A DNA stretch of 64,000 nucleotides from Catenulispora sp. EB89 (lineage in GTDB: Bacteria > Actinomycetota > Actinomycetes > Streptomycetales > Catenulisporaceae), in the NCBI RefSeq assembly GCF_041261445.1, contig NZ_JBGCCU010000001.1, forward strand, positions 682,001 through 746,000. Reading direction: 5' to 3'. Of this stretch, positions 25,054 to 31,766 are shown piece after piece. Positions within the stretch are counted from its first letter, which is position 1, and the number at the start of each line of letters is the position of its first letter. The notes under the pieces were generated by a model. That model was not told the DNA's origin and ran no database searches. It was given only the letters and a program-made list of their open reading frames with translations. A program made the position numbers and the translations under genes.

Positions 25054-26019
25054 ATGGATCTGGACCCGCGGCGCCTGCTCCTGCTGCAGGCGATATCGGA
25101 GACGGACAGCCTCGCGCAGGCCGCCCGCCGGCTCGGGCACACGCCCTCGGCGGTGTCCCAGCAACTGGCGAAGCTGGAGCGCGAAGCCGGCCTGGCGCTG
25201 GTGGACCGGGGCGCGGGACGGCTGGAACTGACCGAGGCGGGCCGGATCCTGGCCCGCGCCGGGAGCCGGATCGGCGAATCGCTGGCCGACGCCGAGCGCG
25301 AGCTGACCACCCTGACCGGCACGGTCGCCGGGCCGGTCACGATGGCCGTCGCGCCGGGCGGGACGGTGCTGGTGGCCGCCGGCGCGGTGTCCGTCCTGGC
25401 CAGGCGCCACCCCGAGCTGCGGCCGACGATCGTCGAGGTCGAAGAAGCCGAGGGGCTGCGGATGCTGCGCGCCGGGAGCGTGGACGTCATGCTCGTCGCG
25501 GACGACCGGGACACCGCCTTCCCGCTGCCTCCCGGCTACGTGTCCCGGGTGCTCATCGAGGACGAGTACCGGATCGCCGTCCCGGTCTCCTGGGACCTCC
25601 CGGCCAGTCCCGCGGACCTGTCGGACAAGCCCTGGATCACCGCCCTGCCGGGCACGGCCCGCGGCCGGTGCTTCCGCCGCCTGGCCGAGCTCCACGGCAT
25701 CGTGCCGTCCCGCGAGCACCTGGCCTTCACCCCGGCCGCCTTGGAGATCATGGCCGCCGCGGGCCTCGGCGCGGTCATCGCGCCCCGGTTCCACGCCGAC
25801 TGGTTGCAGAACTGCACCGTGCTCGACCTGCCGGTGCCCGGCTCGCTCATCGCCCGCGCCATCCACCGGGCCACCCCGGGTGCCGAGGCGGTCGCCATCG
25901 CGGTCGCGGAGTGCTCGCTCATGCGCGCCGAGGAGCTGGTGGAGACGGGGATCCACAAGCGCGACATCATCATCCGGCGGTTGCACGATCCGGGGATGCC
26001 GTCGGCGTCGAGCCGGTGA
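25054..26019 (+). CDS. LysR-family regulator
   Basis: 321 residues from ATG 25054. The helix-turn-helix reads LLLLQAISETDSLAQAARRLGHTPSAVSQQLAKLEREAGLALVDRG (6-52), followed by the usual linker helix and an effector domain (TVAGPVTMAVAPGG, LRMLRAGSVDVMLVADD). It is divergent from the lipoprotein gene, with a 79-bp gap containing a repeated AGCGGCGC (within 25022-25046), a plausible binding site. Target and effector are unknown. Confidence 0.85.
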   Translation: MDLDPRRLLLLQAISETDSLAQAARRLGHTPSAVSQQLAKLEREAGLALVDRGAGRLELTEAGRILARAGSRIGESLADAERELTTLTGTVAGPVTMAVAPGGTVLVAAGAVSVLARRHPELRPTIVEVEEAEGLRMLRAGSVDVMLVADDRDTAFPLPPGYVSRVLIEDEYRIAVPVSWDLPASPADLSDKPWITALPGTARGRCFRRLAELHGIVPSREHLAFTPAALEIMAAAGLGAVIAPRFHADWLQNCTVLDLPVPGSLIARAIHRATPGAEAVAIAVAECSLMRAEELVETGIHKRDIIIRRLHDPGMPSASSR

Positions 26020-26079
26020 TCCCGCGCTGAGCCGGTAGCGCGGGGCCGAGCTGGTGACGCGGCACCGGACGGCAGCGCC

Positions 26080-27618
26080 TCACCGGCTCTGCGGCAGGCC
26101 GCCGATCTGCTGCACCACTCCCCGCATCGCGAGCGTGTCAGGATGCTGCGGACCCAGCATCCGCTCCTCGTCCTGCAGCACCCCGATCAGCACCGGCCAC
26201 GCGTGCCGCGGCTGCCCGGTCGCGACCAGCAGCCGCCCGATCCGGTCGCGCATCGCCAGCGCCTTGCGGGCGTCGTGGTCCGGCAGCGCCGTGTACGCCG
26301 GCAGGATCGCCTGGTACTCGGCCAGCGCACCGGCCAGATCCCCGGTCTGCTCCCGGCATTGCGCGGCCTGGTACCGGAAGCCGAGTGCCTCCTCGCTGCC
26401 CGGTCCGTGATCGGCGGCGGCCGTGCGGGCTAGCCGGTCGAACTCGGTGAGCGCCGCGCCGGGTTGGCCGTCGAGCATCAGGATCTTGGCGTACTGCTTG
26501 CGCAGGGCGCGCACGACCGGGCCGTGCGGGTCGTGCTCGCGTTGTGCGAAGGCCAGCGCCGAGCCGAGGATCTGCACGGCCGGGGCGTAGCTGCCCTCGC
26601 CGACCAGCCGCTCCGCCTCGGCCAGCGCCGTCGCGAGGTCGACCTCCGGACCGCTGCGCTCGGCGGCCCGCGCCGCACGGTTCGCCGCGGGGCCCGGGCC
26701 CGGCGGCGGGGCCATCGGCGAGTGGAACGGCCGGAAGGGGTCGAAGGGGAGGTCGCCGTGATCGGCCGGTCCCTTCGGCAGCACCGCCGCGAGGCGGCCG
26801 TACACCTCGTGCGCCGACGCCGGCCGTGACTGCGCCTGCTTGGCCAACAGTTCCAGGATCAGCTGCTCCACCACCGGTGGGACGTCGGGACGCAGCGTAC
26901 GGACCGGAGTCGGCGGTTCGGTCGCGTGCTTGGCGAACAGCGCATAGGGCGTCGGGGCCTCGAAGACCGGCCGGCCGGTGAGGACTTCGTGCAGCACGCA
27001 GCCCAGCGCGTACAGGTCGCTCGCCGGCCCGGCGACCCCGGAGGCCGCCTGCTCCGGCGCCATGTAGCCGGGGCTGCCGAGGGATTCGCCGGTCCGTGTC
27101 AGCTTGCTGAGATCCGGGTCGAAGACCGCGGCGATGCCCAGATCCAGCAGGACCGCGGTCCCGTCGGGGCGCAGCATCACGTTGCCCGGCTTCAGATCCC
27201 GGTGCACCACCGGGATCGCGTGCACCGCCGCCAGTACGGTGGCGATCTGCGCTCCCAGCGCCGCCGCCTGCGGCCACGGCACGTCCTCGCGCTCGGCGAC
27301 GAAGTCGGCCAGGCTCATGCCGTCGATCCGCTGCATCACCAGGTACAGCTCGCCGCTGTCCGGATCGCCGTCGACCCCGGCGTCGTGGATGGCGACCACG
27401 CCCGGATGGTCGATCCGGGCCAGGGCCCGGCACTCCCGGGAGAAGCGCTTGGCGAGCACCGGCCGGTCCGGCCGGCGCGCGGCGCCGGCCGCGATCAGCT
27501 TGACCGCGACGTGCCGGTCCAGGCGCTCGTCGTAGGCCCGCCACACCTCGCCCATGCCGCCGCGGCCCAGCGGGACGTCCAGGCGGTAGCGGCCGGCGAT
27601 CACCCGGCCCCGGGTCAC
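26080..27618 (-). CDS. Ser/Thr protein kinase with C-terminal TPR-like repeats
   Basis: 512 residues from GTG 27618, whose GTGA overlaps the stop of the membrane gene upstream. Kinase domain (7-270): LGRGGMGEVWRAYDERLDRH, AVKLIAAG, catalytic HRDLKPGNVML, LLDLGIAAVFD (DLG for DFG), GSPGYMAPEQA. A Pro-rich linker follows, then helical repeats (about 335-500) such as ALAEAERLVGEGSYAPAVQIL, ALAEYQAILPAYTAL and HAWPVLIGVLQDEERMLGPQHPDTLAM. There is no membrane helix and no PASTA domain, so this is a soluble kinase whose repeats probably dock a partner. The co-transcribed small membrane protein could be that partner or its substrate. Confidence 0.9.
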   Translation of the reverse strand: MTRGRVIAGRYRLDVPLGRGGMGEVWRAYDERLDRHVAVKLIAAGAARRPDRPVLAKRFSRECRALARIDHPGVVAIHDAGVDGDPDSGELYLVMQRIDGMSLADFVAEREDVPWPQAAALGAQIATVLAAVHAIPVVHRDLKPGNVMLRPDGTAVLLDLGIAAVFDPDLSKLTRTGESLGSPGYMAPEQAASGVAGPASDLYALGCVLHEVLTGRPVFEAPTPYALFAKHATEPPTPVRTLRPDVPPVVEQLILELLAKQAQSRPASAHEVYGRLAAVLPKGPADHGDLPFDPFRPFHSPMAPPPGPGPAANRAARAAERSGPEVDLATALAEAERLVGEGSYAPAVQILGSALAFAQREHDPHGPVVRALRKQYAKILMLDGQPGAALTEFDRLARTAAADHGPGSEEALGFRYQAAQCREQTGDLAGALAEYQAILPAYTALPDHDARKALAMRDRIGRLLVATGQPRHAWPVLIGVLQDEERMLGPQHPDTLAMRGVVQQIGGLPQSR

Positions 27619-28220
27619 CGGGCGTCCTCGCCGCCGAGGAGGCCTCGCAGTTCCCTGAGATCGGCCTGGATCTCCGCGGCCATATCCTGCGCGGCCCCGG
27701 ATCCGGTCGGGGCGGCCAGGATCGCCGCCGTGGGCGTTGGAGCGACCGTCGCAGCGGGTGCCGGAGTGGGCGCCGGAGCCGACATGGGAGCAGGCGCTGG
27801 AAAGGGCATGGGAGCGATCGTCGGAGCGGCGCCGTACCAGGGCTGCGGCGGGACCGGCGGCGAGACCGGCCGCAGTGCCGGGAGGTCCGCGCCACAGCCT
27901 CGCCACGCGTAGACAGTCGCCGTGATCAGGTAGCCGAGGACGACAGTGTCGCCGATGAAGCTCTCCTCGACGTTGGCCTTCTTCGGAATCAGCTCAACGA
28001 CCACGAATTCGGCGACCGTCGAGGCCGCCAGCGCCGCCACCCACCACCACGCCTCCCGAGTCCGCCGGCGGCGCGCGATGTGCACCGCCGGCGCCCACCC
28101 GGCGATCCCGACCGTCCAGAACGGGACCGCCGCCCACAGGATCCGGGCGGCCAGTCCCCGCGTCCGCGTGCCCCGGGAAGGCGGCGGAAACGGTGCCGAA
28201 GGCGGCAGGGGAGCGCTCAT
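27615..28220 (-). CDS. Membrane protein with Pro/Ala-rich tail, paired with the kinase
   Basis: 201 residues. Three hydrophobic segments (WAAVPFWTVGIAGWAPAVHI, WWWVAALAASTVAEFVVVEL, VVLGYLITATVYAW) are followed by a long cytoplasmic tail of Pro-Ala-Thr repeats and a C-terminal amphipathic helix (MAAEIQADLRELRGLLGG) that looks like a coiled coil. Its stop overlaps the kinase start (GTGA), so the two are made together. I know no function; a membrane anchor or substrate for the kinase is the simplest reading, with Thr residues of the tail as possible targets. Confidence 0.7.
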   Translation of the reverse strand: MSAPLPPSAPFPPPSRGTRTRGLAARILWAAVPFWTVGIAGWAPAVHIARRRRTREAWWWVAALAASTVAEFVVVELIPKKANVEESFIGDTVVLGYLITATVYAWRGCGADLPALRPVSPPVPPQPWYGAAPTIAPMPFPAPAPMSAPAPTPAPAATVAPTPTAAILAAPTGSGAAQDMAAEIQADLRELRGLLGGEDAR

Positions 28221-28279
28221 AATGCGCTCAGATTACTGAGGTTGGCAGCGCCGAACCAGCCGCGTGAACACCCCTCGGG

Positions 28280-30205
28280 TCAGGGCTGTCCCTCGCCGGC
28301 CGAAGGGACCACGGTGCCCTCGGCGAGCGCGTCGGTGATGCCCTGAACCAGCCGTTCCCCCGCCTCGGCGGCCTGCCGCAGGACGTCGCTGAACTCCGCG
28401 ATCCGCCGGAACGCCTCGGCGTACCCGCGCTGCCGCTCCAACGGAAGCCGCGGCAGCGGCGCCTTGCGCAGGTCCATGCGGCTGCTGGTGGACGCGTGGC
28501 TCACCGCCTGCCGGGCCACGGCGTCGCTGCGCAGGTATCCCGCGACGAACCACGGGTCCAGGCGCGCCGGATCGGTTCGGACCACGGCCGTCCCGCGCCC
28601 CGGCAGCGTGCCGACGGCCGCGTCGCCCGCGCCGACCACCCGCGCCTGGCCGAGCGCCCCGCCCAGGACCGGCACCACGACGTCGCCGACCGCGATCTCG
28701 GTGTCGCCGCCGATGCTCAACGCCCCGGCCCGGGCCAGATCGCCGAGCGTGGTCAGCGGCCAGGTGGCGGCCGGCGCCGTTTCGGTGCCCAGCGGCGGCA
28801 GGAGGCCGGTCAGGCGCTCCAGCACGTCCTGTGCGGCTGTGCGGTACTCCAGGAGGCGGCCGTAGCCCAGACCGGTGTCGGGACGCGGCACGTGGCGTCC
28901 GGGGCTGAGGTCCACGGCGTCGTCGAGCAGATCGATGATCGGCAGCGCGACACTGAGCCCTGATTCACCCTCGAACGCGTCCGGGTCCCGGTCGAAAGCC
29001 CGCCAGGCGGCCAGAATCCGCTCGGCGGCCGCCACGGACGGCACCCGCTCCGAGCGCTCGGCGTCGCTCTGGTCGACGAACAGCACCCGGCTCGGCGAGG
29101 GATCCGCGAGAGTGGGGCGTCTCAGGACCCAGAGATGCAGCGAAAGCCCATACGGCGCCGCGCTTCCCGCCGGCAGCCCGACGACGGCGCGCAGCACCCC
29201 GCGCCGCAGCAGCTCCGCCCGGACCCGGCGGCCCGGCCGGCGCGCGGCCACCGCGGGCGGCAGCAGGACTGCGGCGGTCCCGCCGACCCGGAGCCGGGCC
29301 ACCGTGTGCTGCACCCACGCGAGCTCGGCTTCGGCGCGCGGCGGCATGCCGAACTCCCAGCGCGGATCGTAGGCGAGCTCGTCATAGCCCCAGTCCCGTT
29401 GCGCGGAGGGCGGCTGGCACAACACCGCGTCGGCTTCGAGGCCGGGGTGGGCGTCGGCGAGCAGCGCGTCGCCGGGGGAGACCGCGACGACGCGGCGGCT
29501 GCCGGCGGCCGCGATCGCGAGCCGGGCCGCGGCCAGCGCGGCGAGGGCGGCGTCGTCGGTCTGGCCGATGATCGAGCTGGTGCTGGTGCTGGTGCTGGTG
29601 CTGGTGCTGGTGCCGGTGCCGGTGCCGGTGCCGGTGCCCGCGCCCGCAGACTCGGCCGCGAGCAGAAGCGTTCCGATGCCGCAGCAAGGGTCGTGGACGA
29701 CGGTCCTGTCGGCGCCGTCCCGGGGCATCGCCACGGCGGCCATCAGACCGGCGAGGGCCGGCGTCGCCGAGCCGGTGTCGCGATCGCGGGCGTAGACGTC
29801 CAGATAGCGCCCCAGAAGGTCTTCGAAGACCGCGCCGGCGCTGGTCGTACCGGCGATCTCAGCGGCCTGATCCAGGAGCTCGGCATCGATGCCCGCCGCC
29901 TGCTTCCGGCTCGCCGCCAAAGCCGTGCCCAGCATCGCGAGCACCCCGGCGGTCCCGGCCTCGTTGCCGCCGCCGGCGCCGTCGACCGCGCGCCACAGGC
30001 GCTCGCCGGCCGGGATCTCGGCCAGCTTGCCCTCGGCCCGCAGCCACTGCTCGACCTCGGCCAGCGCGAACGTCGGGCTGGTGTCGCTGCCGCCGACCGG
30101 GGCGGGGAATCCGGAGTGCCGCCGCCGCCAGTTGCTCACGGCGGCGCGGCCGACGCCGGCGAGGCGGGCGATCTGGGCGGCGGTGACTTCGGTCTGCTCC
30201 GTCAT
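28280..30205 (-). CDS. N-6 adenine DNA methylase with a specificity-like C-terminal domain
   Basis: 641 residues. An N-terminal helix-turn-helix (TAAQIARLAGVGRAAVSNWRR, 9-29) is followed by a HsdM-like methylase: motif I DPCCGIGTLLLAAE (about 168) and motif IV LCQPPSAQRDWG (about 263) where NPPF/Y is usual. AELAWVQHTVARLRVGGTAAVLLPPAVAARR is typical of the actinobacterial family. The C-terminal third (TLGDLARAGALSIGG, WFVAGYLRSDAVARQAVSH, RMDLRKAPLPRLPLERQRGYAEAF) resembles half of a type I specificity subunit with its helix. No restriction gene is nearby, so it is solitary. A hexamer repeat in the gene encodes a Thr-Gly/Thr-Ser linker between motifs I and IV. Asn to Gln and Phe to Ser in motif IV may lower or abolish activity. 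Confidence 0.85.
   Translation of the reverse strand: MTEQTEVTAAQIARLAGVGRAAVSNWRRRHSGFPAPVGGSDTSPTFALAEVEQWLRAEGKLAEIPAGERLWRAVDGAGGGNEAGTAGVLAMLGTALAASRKQAAGIDAELLDQAAEIAGTTSAGAVFEDLLGRYLDVYARDRDTGSATPALAGLMAAVAMPRDGADRTVVHDPCCGIGTLLLAAESAGAGTGTGTGTGTSTSTSTSTSTSSIIGQTDDAALAALAAARLAIAAAGSRRVVAVSPGDALLADAHPGLEADAVLCQPPSAQRDWGYDELAYDPRWEFGMPPRAEAELAWVQHTVARLRVGGTAAVLLPPAVAARRPGRRVRAELLRRGVLRAVVGLPAGSAAPYGLSLHLWVLRRPTLADPSPSRVLFVDQSDAERSERVPSVAAAERILAAWRAFDRDPDAFEGESGLSVALPIIDLLDDAVDLSPGRHVPRPDTGLGYGRLLEYRTAAQDVLERLTGLLPPLGTETAPAATWPLTTLGDLARAGALSIGGDTEIAVGDVVVPVLGGALGQARVVGAGDAAVGTLPGRGTAVVRTDPARLDPWFVAGYLRSDAVARQAVSHASTSSRMDLRKAPLPRLPLERQRGYAEAFRRIAEFSDVLRQAAEAGERLVQGITDALAEGTVVPSAGEGQP
29576..29635 (-). 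repeat. Hexanucleotide repeat inside the methylase gene
   Basis: Six GCTGGT units followed by four GCCGGT units (+ strand). On the coding strand they encode alternating Thr-Gly and Thr-Ser pairs. Length changes by whole units keep the reading frame, so they would alter linker length rather than switch the gene off. Confidence 0.9.
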
Positions 30206-30225
30206 GGTCGCAGCCTAACCGGCCG

Positions 30226-30281
30226 GTGTTCACAAAAGCCAGCCATCTGATCCAAGGAGTTGTCTGTTGACAGTGTTCACA
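30226..30281. promoter_or_regulatory. Two GTGTTCACA repeats between divergent genes, with a TTGACA box
   Basis: GTGTTCACA occurs at 30226-30234 and 30273-30281 in the 134-bp gap between the methylase and the DUF4352 lipoprotein gene. A TTGACA (30267-30272) directly precedes the second copy, but I see no good -10 at the right distance. The repeats suggest one regulator for both genes. Confidence 0.45.
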
Positions 30282-30339
30282 GCAATGTGGTTCGCTCGCT
30301 CTGCACACGAACGAAGCCATCGAATTCAGGAGTACACAG

Positions 30340-30939
30340 ATGAAGCGTGAACACCTCAGCCCGGCTCGCGGCGCGGTGCGGACCGGCCTCGGCGCGATCG
30401 CCCTGGCAGCGGCGCTGGCCATGGCGACGTCGGCGTGCCAGAGCTCTTCGAAGGCCTCGGTGGTGGGCCAGGACCAGACGACGTCGTCGGCCGCCGCGGT
30501 CGGGGCGCCCAAGACCGGCGGCGCGGCGGCGACGAGCTCCTCGGCCGCCGGCGGCACCTTCAAGGTCGGCCAGCAGGTGAAGGTCGGGGCGTTCACGGTG
30601 GTGGTCCACAAGGTCACCTACCCGTACACGAGTGACATGGACCAACCCGACGCGGGCAAGGCCTATGTCCTGCTCGACGTCGAAGTCACGAACACCAGCA
30701 GCGACTCGCAGGACTTGTCGAGCATGGTGCAGTTCGGCCTGGCGGACTCCAGCAACACCACTTATGACGAGACCTTCGTCGTGGGCGCCAACGGCAACCC
30801 CCCGGAGGGGAGCATCGCGGCCGGCAAGGCGCTGCGCGGCCCGGTGGCCTTCGAGGTCCCGTCCGGGGACAAGGGCCTGCAGTTCAGCTTCCGGCCCGGC
30901 CTCAGCAACGACAAGATCTACATAGACCTCGGCAAGTAG
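30340..30939 (+). CDS. Lipoprotein with a DUF4352 domain
   Basis: 199 residues with a lipoprotein signal (AIALAAALAMATSACQSSS, Cys33). A low-complexity Ser/Ala/Gly linker is followed by the immunoglobulin-like DUF4352 domain (about 75-199): GTFKVGQQVKVGAFTVVVHKV, KAYVLLDVEVTNTSSDSQDL, and LRGPVAFEVPSGDKGLQFSF. The same fold is found in many secreted antigens and in proteins that assist other envelope factors. AGGAG precedes the ATG. It ends at a strong terminator shared with the convergent SUFU gene. Confidence 0.88.
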   Translation: MKREHLSPARGAVRTGLGAIALAAALAMATSACQSSSKASVVGQDQTTSSAAAVGAPKTGGAAATSSSAAGGTFKVGQQVKVGAFTVVVHKVTYPYTSDMDQPDAGKAYVLLDVEVTNTSSDSQDLSSMVQFGLADSSNTTYDETFVVGANGNPPEGSIAAGKALRGPVAFEVPSGDKGLQFSFRPGLSNDKIYIDLGK

Positions 30940-30964
30940 CCCGTCGGGCGAAGGCCTGCATCGC

Positions 30965-31001
30965 GACGGCCCCGACTCGGTCTCACCGAGTCGGGGCCGT
31001 C
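30965..31001. terminator. Bidirectional terminator, 16-bp perfect stem
   Basis: GACGGCCCCGACTCGG (30965-30980) pairs perfectly with CCGAGTCGGGGCCGTC (30986-31001) around TCTCA, between the convergent DUF4352 and SUFU genes. Confidence 0.85.
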
Positions 31002-31027
31002 AGGGGTTCGGGGCGGTCCAGAGGCGT

Positions 31028-31615
31028 TCAGGCGCCCGCCGTGGACGGCGCTGTGAACACGTCCCGGGCGCCGATCAGATTGCCGGCGAAGGTCATCGGC
31101 GGCACGGTCGCGGCCGTGGCCCGCTCCTGCTCGGTGATCGGCACCACGGTTATCACCTGCACCTGGCCCTCGCAGGTGTCGAGCCAGTTGGGCGTGTCCT
31201 TCAACAGCGGCCCGGCCAGGAACACCGCGGCGCATCCCGGGAAGGTCGGGAAGTCGTGCTCGAAGCCGACGATCTGGGCCCAGGTCACCGACCGTCCGGT
31301 CTTCCACGGGTACACGGCCAGATTCGCCAGCTGCATCGCGATCTGCTGCTCGTCCTCCGGCGCCAGCGCCCCCGAGCGCGACAGCCACAACTCGGCCCGG
31401 CCGCCCTCCTGACCCTCCGGCGCGGGCATCGGCGCGGTGGCCATCCCGACCGTCACGAACGTGGTCAGACCTGCGGGTTCGGCGGGCCGGTAGATGAAGA
31501 CGTCGAGCCGGGCGATCGGGCCCGGACCGTCTTCGAAGGTGATCGAGGCGGCCGCGTCCCCGCGGAGTTCCATCAGGGTTCTGTAAACGTCGCGCAGGAC
31601 CGGGGGAGCAGACAT
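31028..31615 (-). CDS. Suppressor-of-fused (SUFU) domain protein
   Basis: 195 residues. The SUFU fold is recognised from AELWLSRSG...EDEQQIAMQLANLAVYPW, WAQIVGFEHDFPTFPGCAAV and the conserved end VQVITVVPITEQERATAA. In bacteria these proteins are often found as polymorphic toxin immunity proteins, but here no toxin gene is adjacent, so its role is open. It is cytoplasmic. The divergent gene at 31767 starts 150 bp away, and the A/T-rich gap probably holds both promoters. Confidence 0.85.
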   Translation of the reverse strand: MSAPPVLRDVYRTLMELRGDAAASITFEDGPGPIARLDVFIYRPAEPAGLTTFVTVGMATAPMPAPEGQEGGRAELWLSRSGALAPEDEQQIAMQLANLAVYPWKTGRSVTWAQIVGFEHDFPTFPGCAAVFLAGPLLKDTPNWLDTCEGQVQVITVVPITEQERATAATVPPMTFAGNLIGARDVFTAPSTAGA

Positions 31616-31672
31616 GCAGCGAACCTACACCCGGGTCTTTCTTCGAACTCTTACTCATAAGTTATCGAGATA

Positions 31673-31701
31673 TTGCAAGAGTCTCACTCTCTTGTAACTA
31701 T
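31673..31701 (+). promoter_or_regulatory. Candidate promoter of the glycosidase gene
   Basis: TTGCAA (31673-31678), 17 nt, AACTAT (31696-31701), in the most A/T-rich part of the region; an imperfect dyad TTGCAAGAG/CTCTTGTAA overlaps it. The transcript would carry a leader of about 60 nt. Confidence 0.4.
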
Positions 31702-31766
31702 GACCCGTACGAAAGTTGCACCTCCCTGTCGGAAGAGCGTCAAGCCAGTCCCGAGGAGATACGCAC

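Noticed and set aside
28280-30205. Complete type I restriction or phage-defence (BREX-like) locus
   Set aside because: Only the methylase-specificity protein is present; neighbours are a kinase pair and a lipoprotein, with no hsdR, pglZ or ATPase gene.
31028-31615. SUFU protein as immunity gene of a toxin system
   Set aside because: No polymorphic toxin, secretion or WXG100 gene is adjacent; the neighbours are a lipoprotein and a glycosidase.
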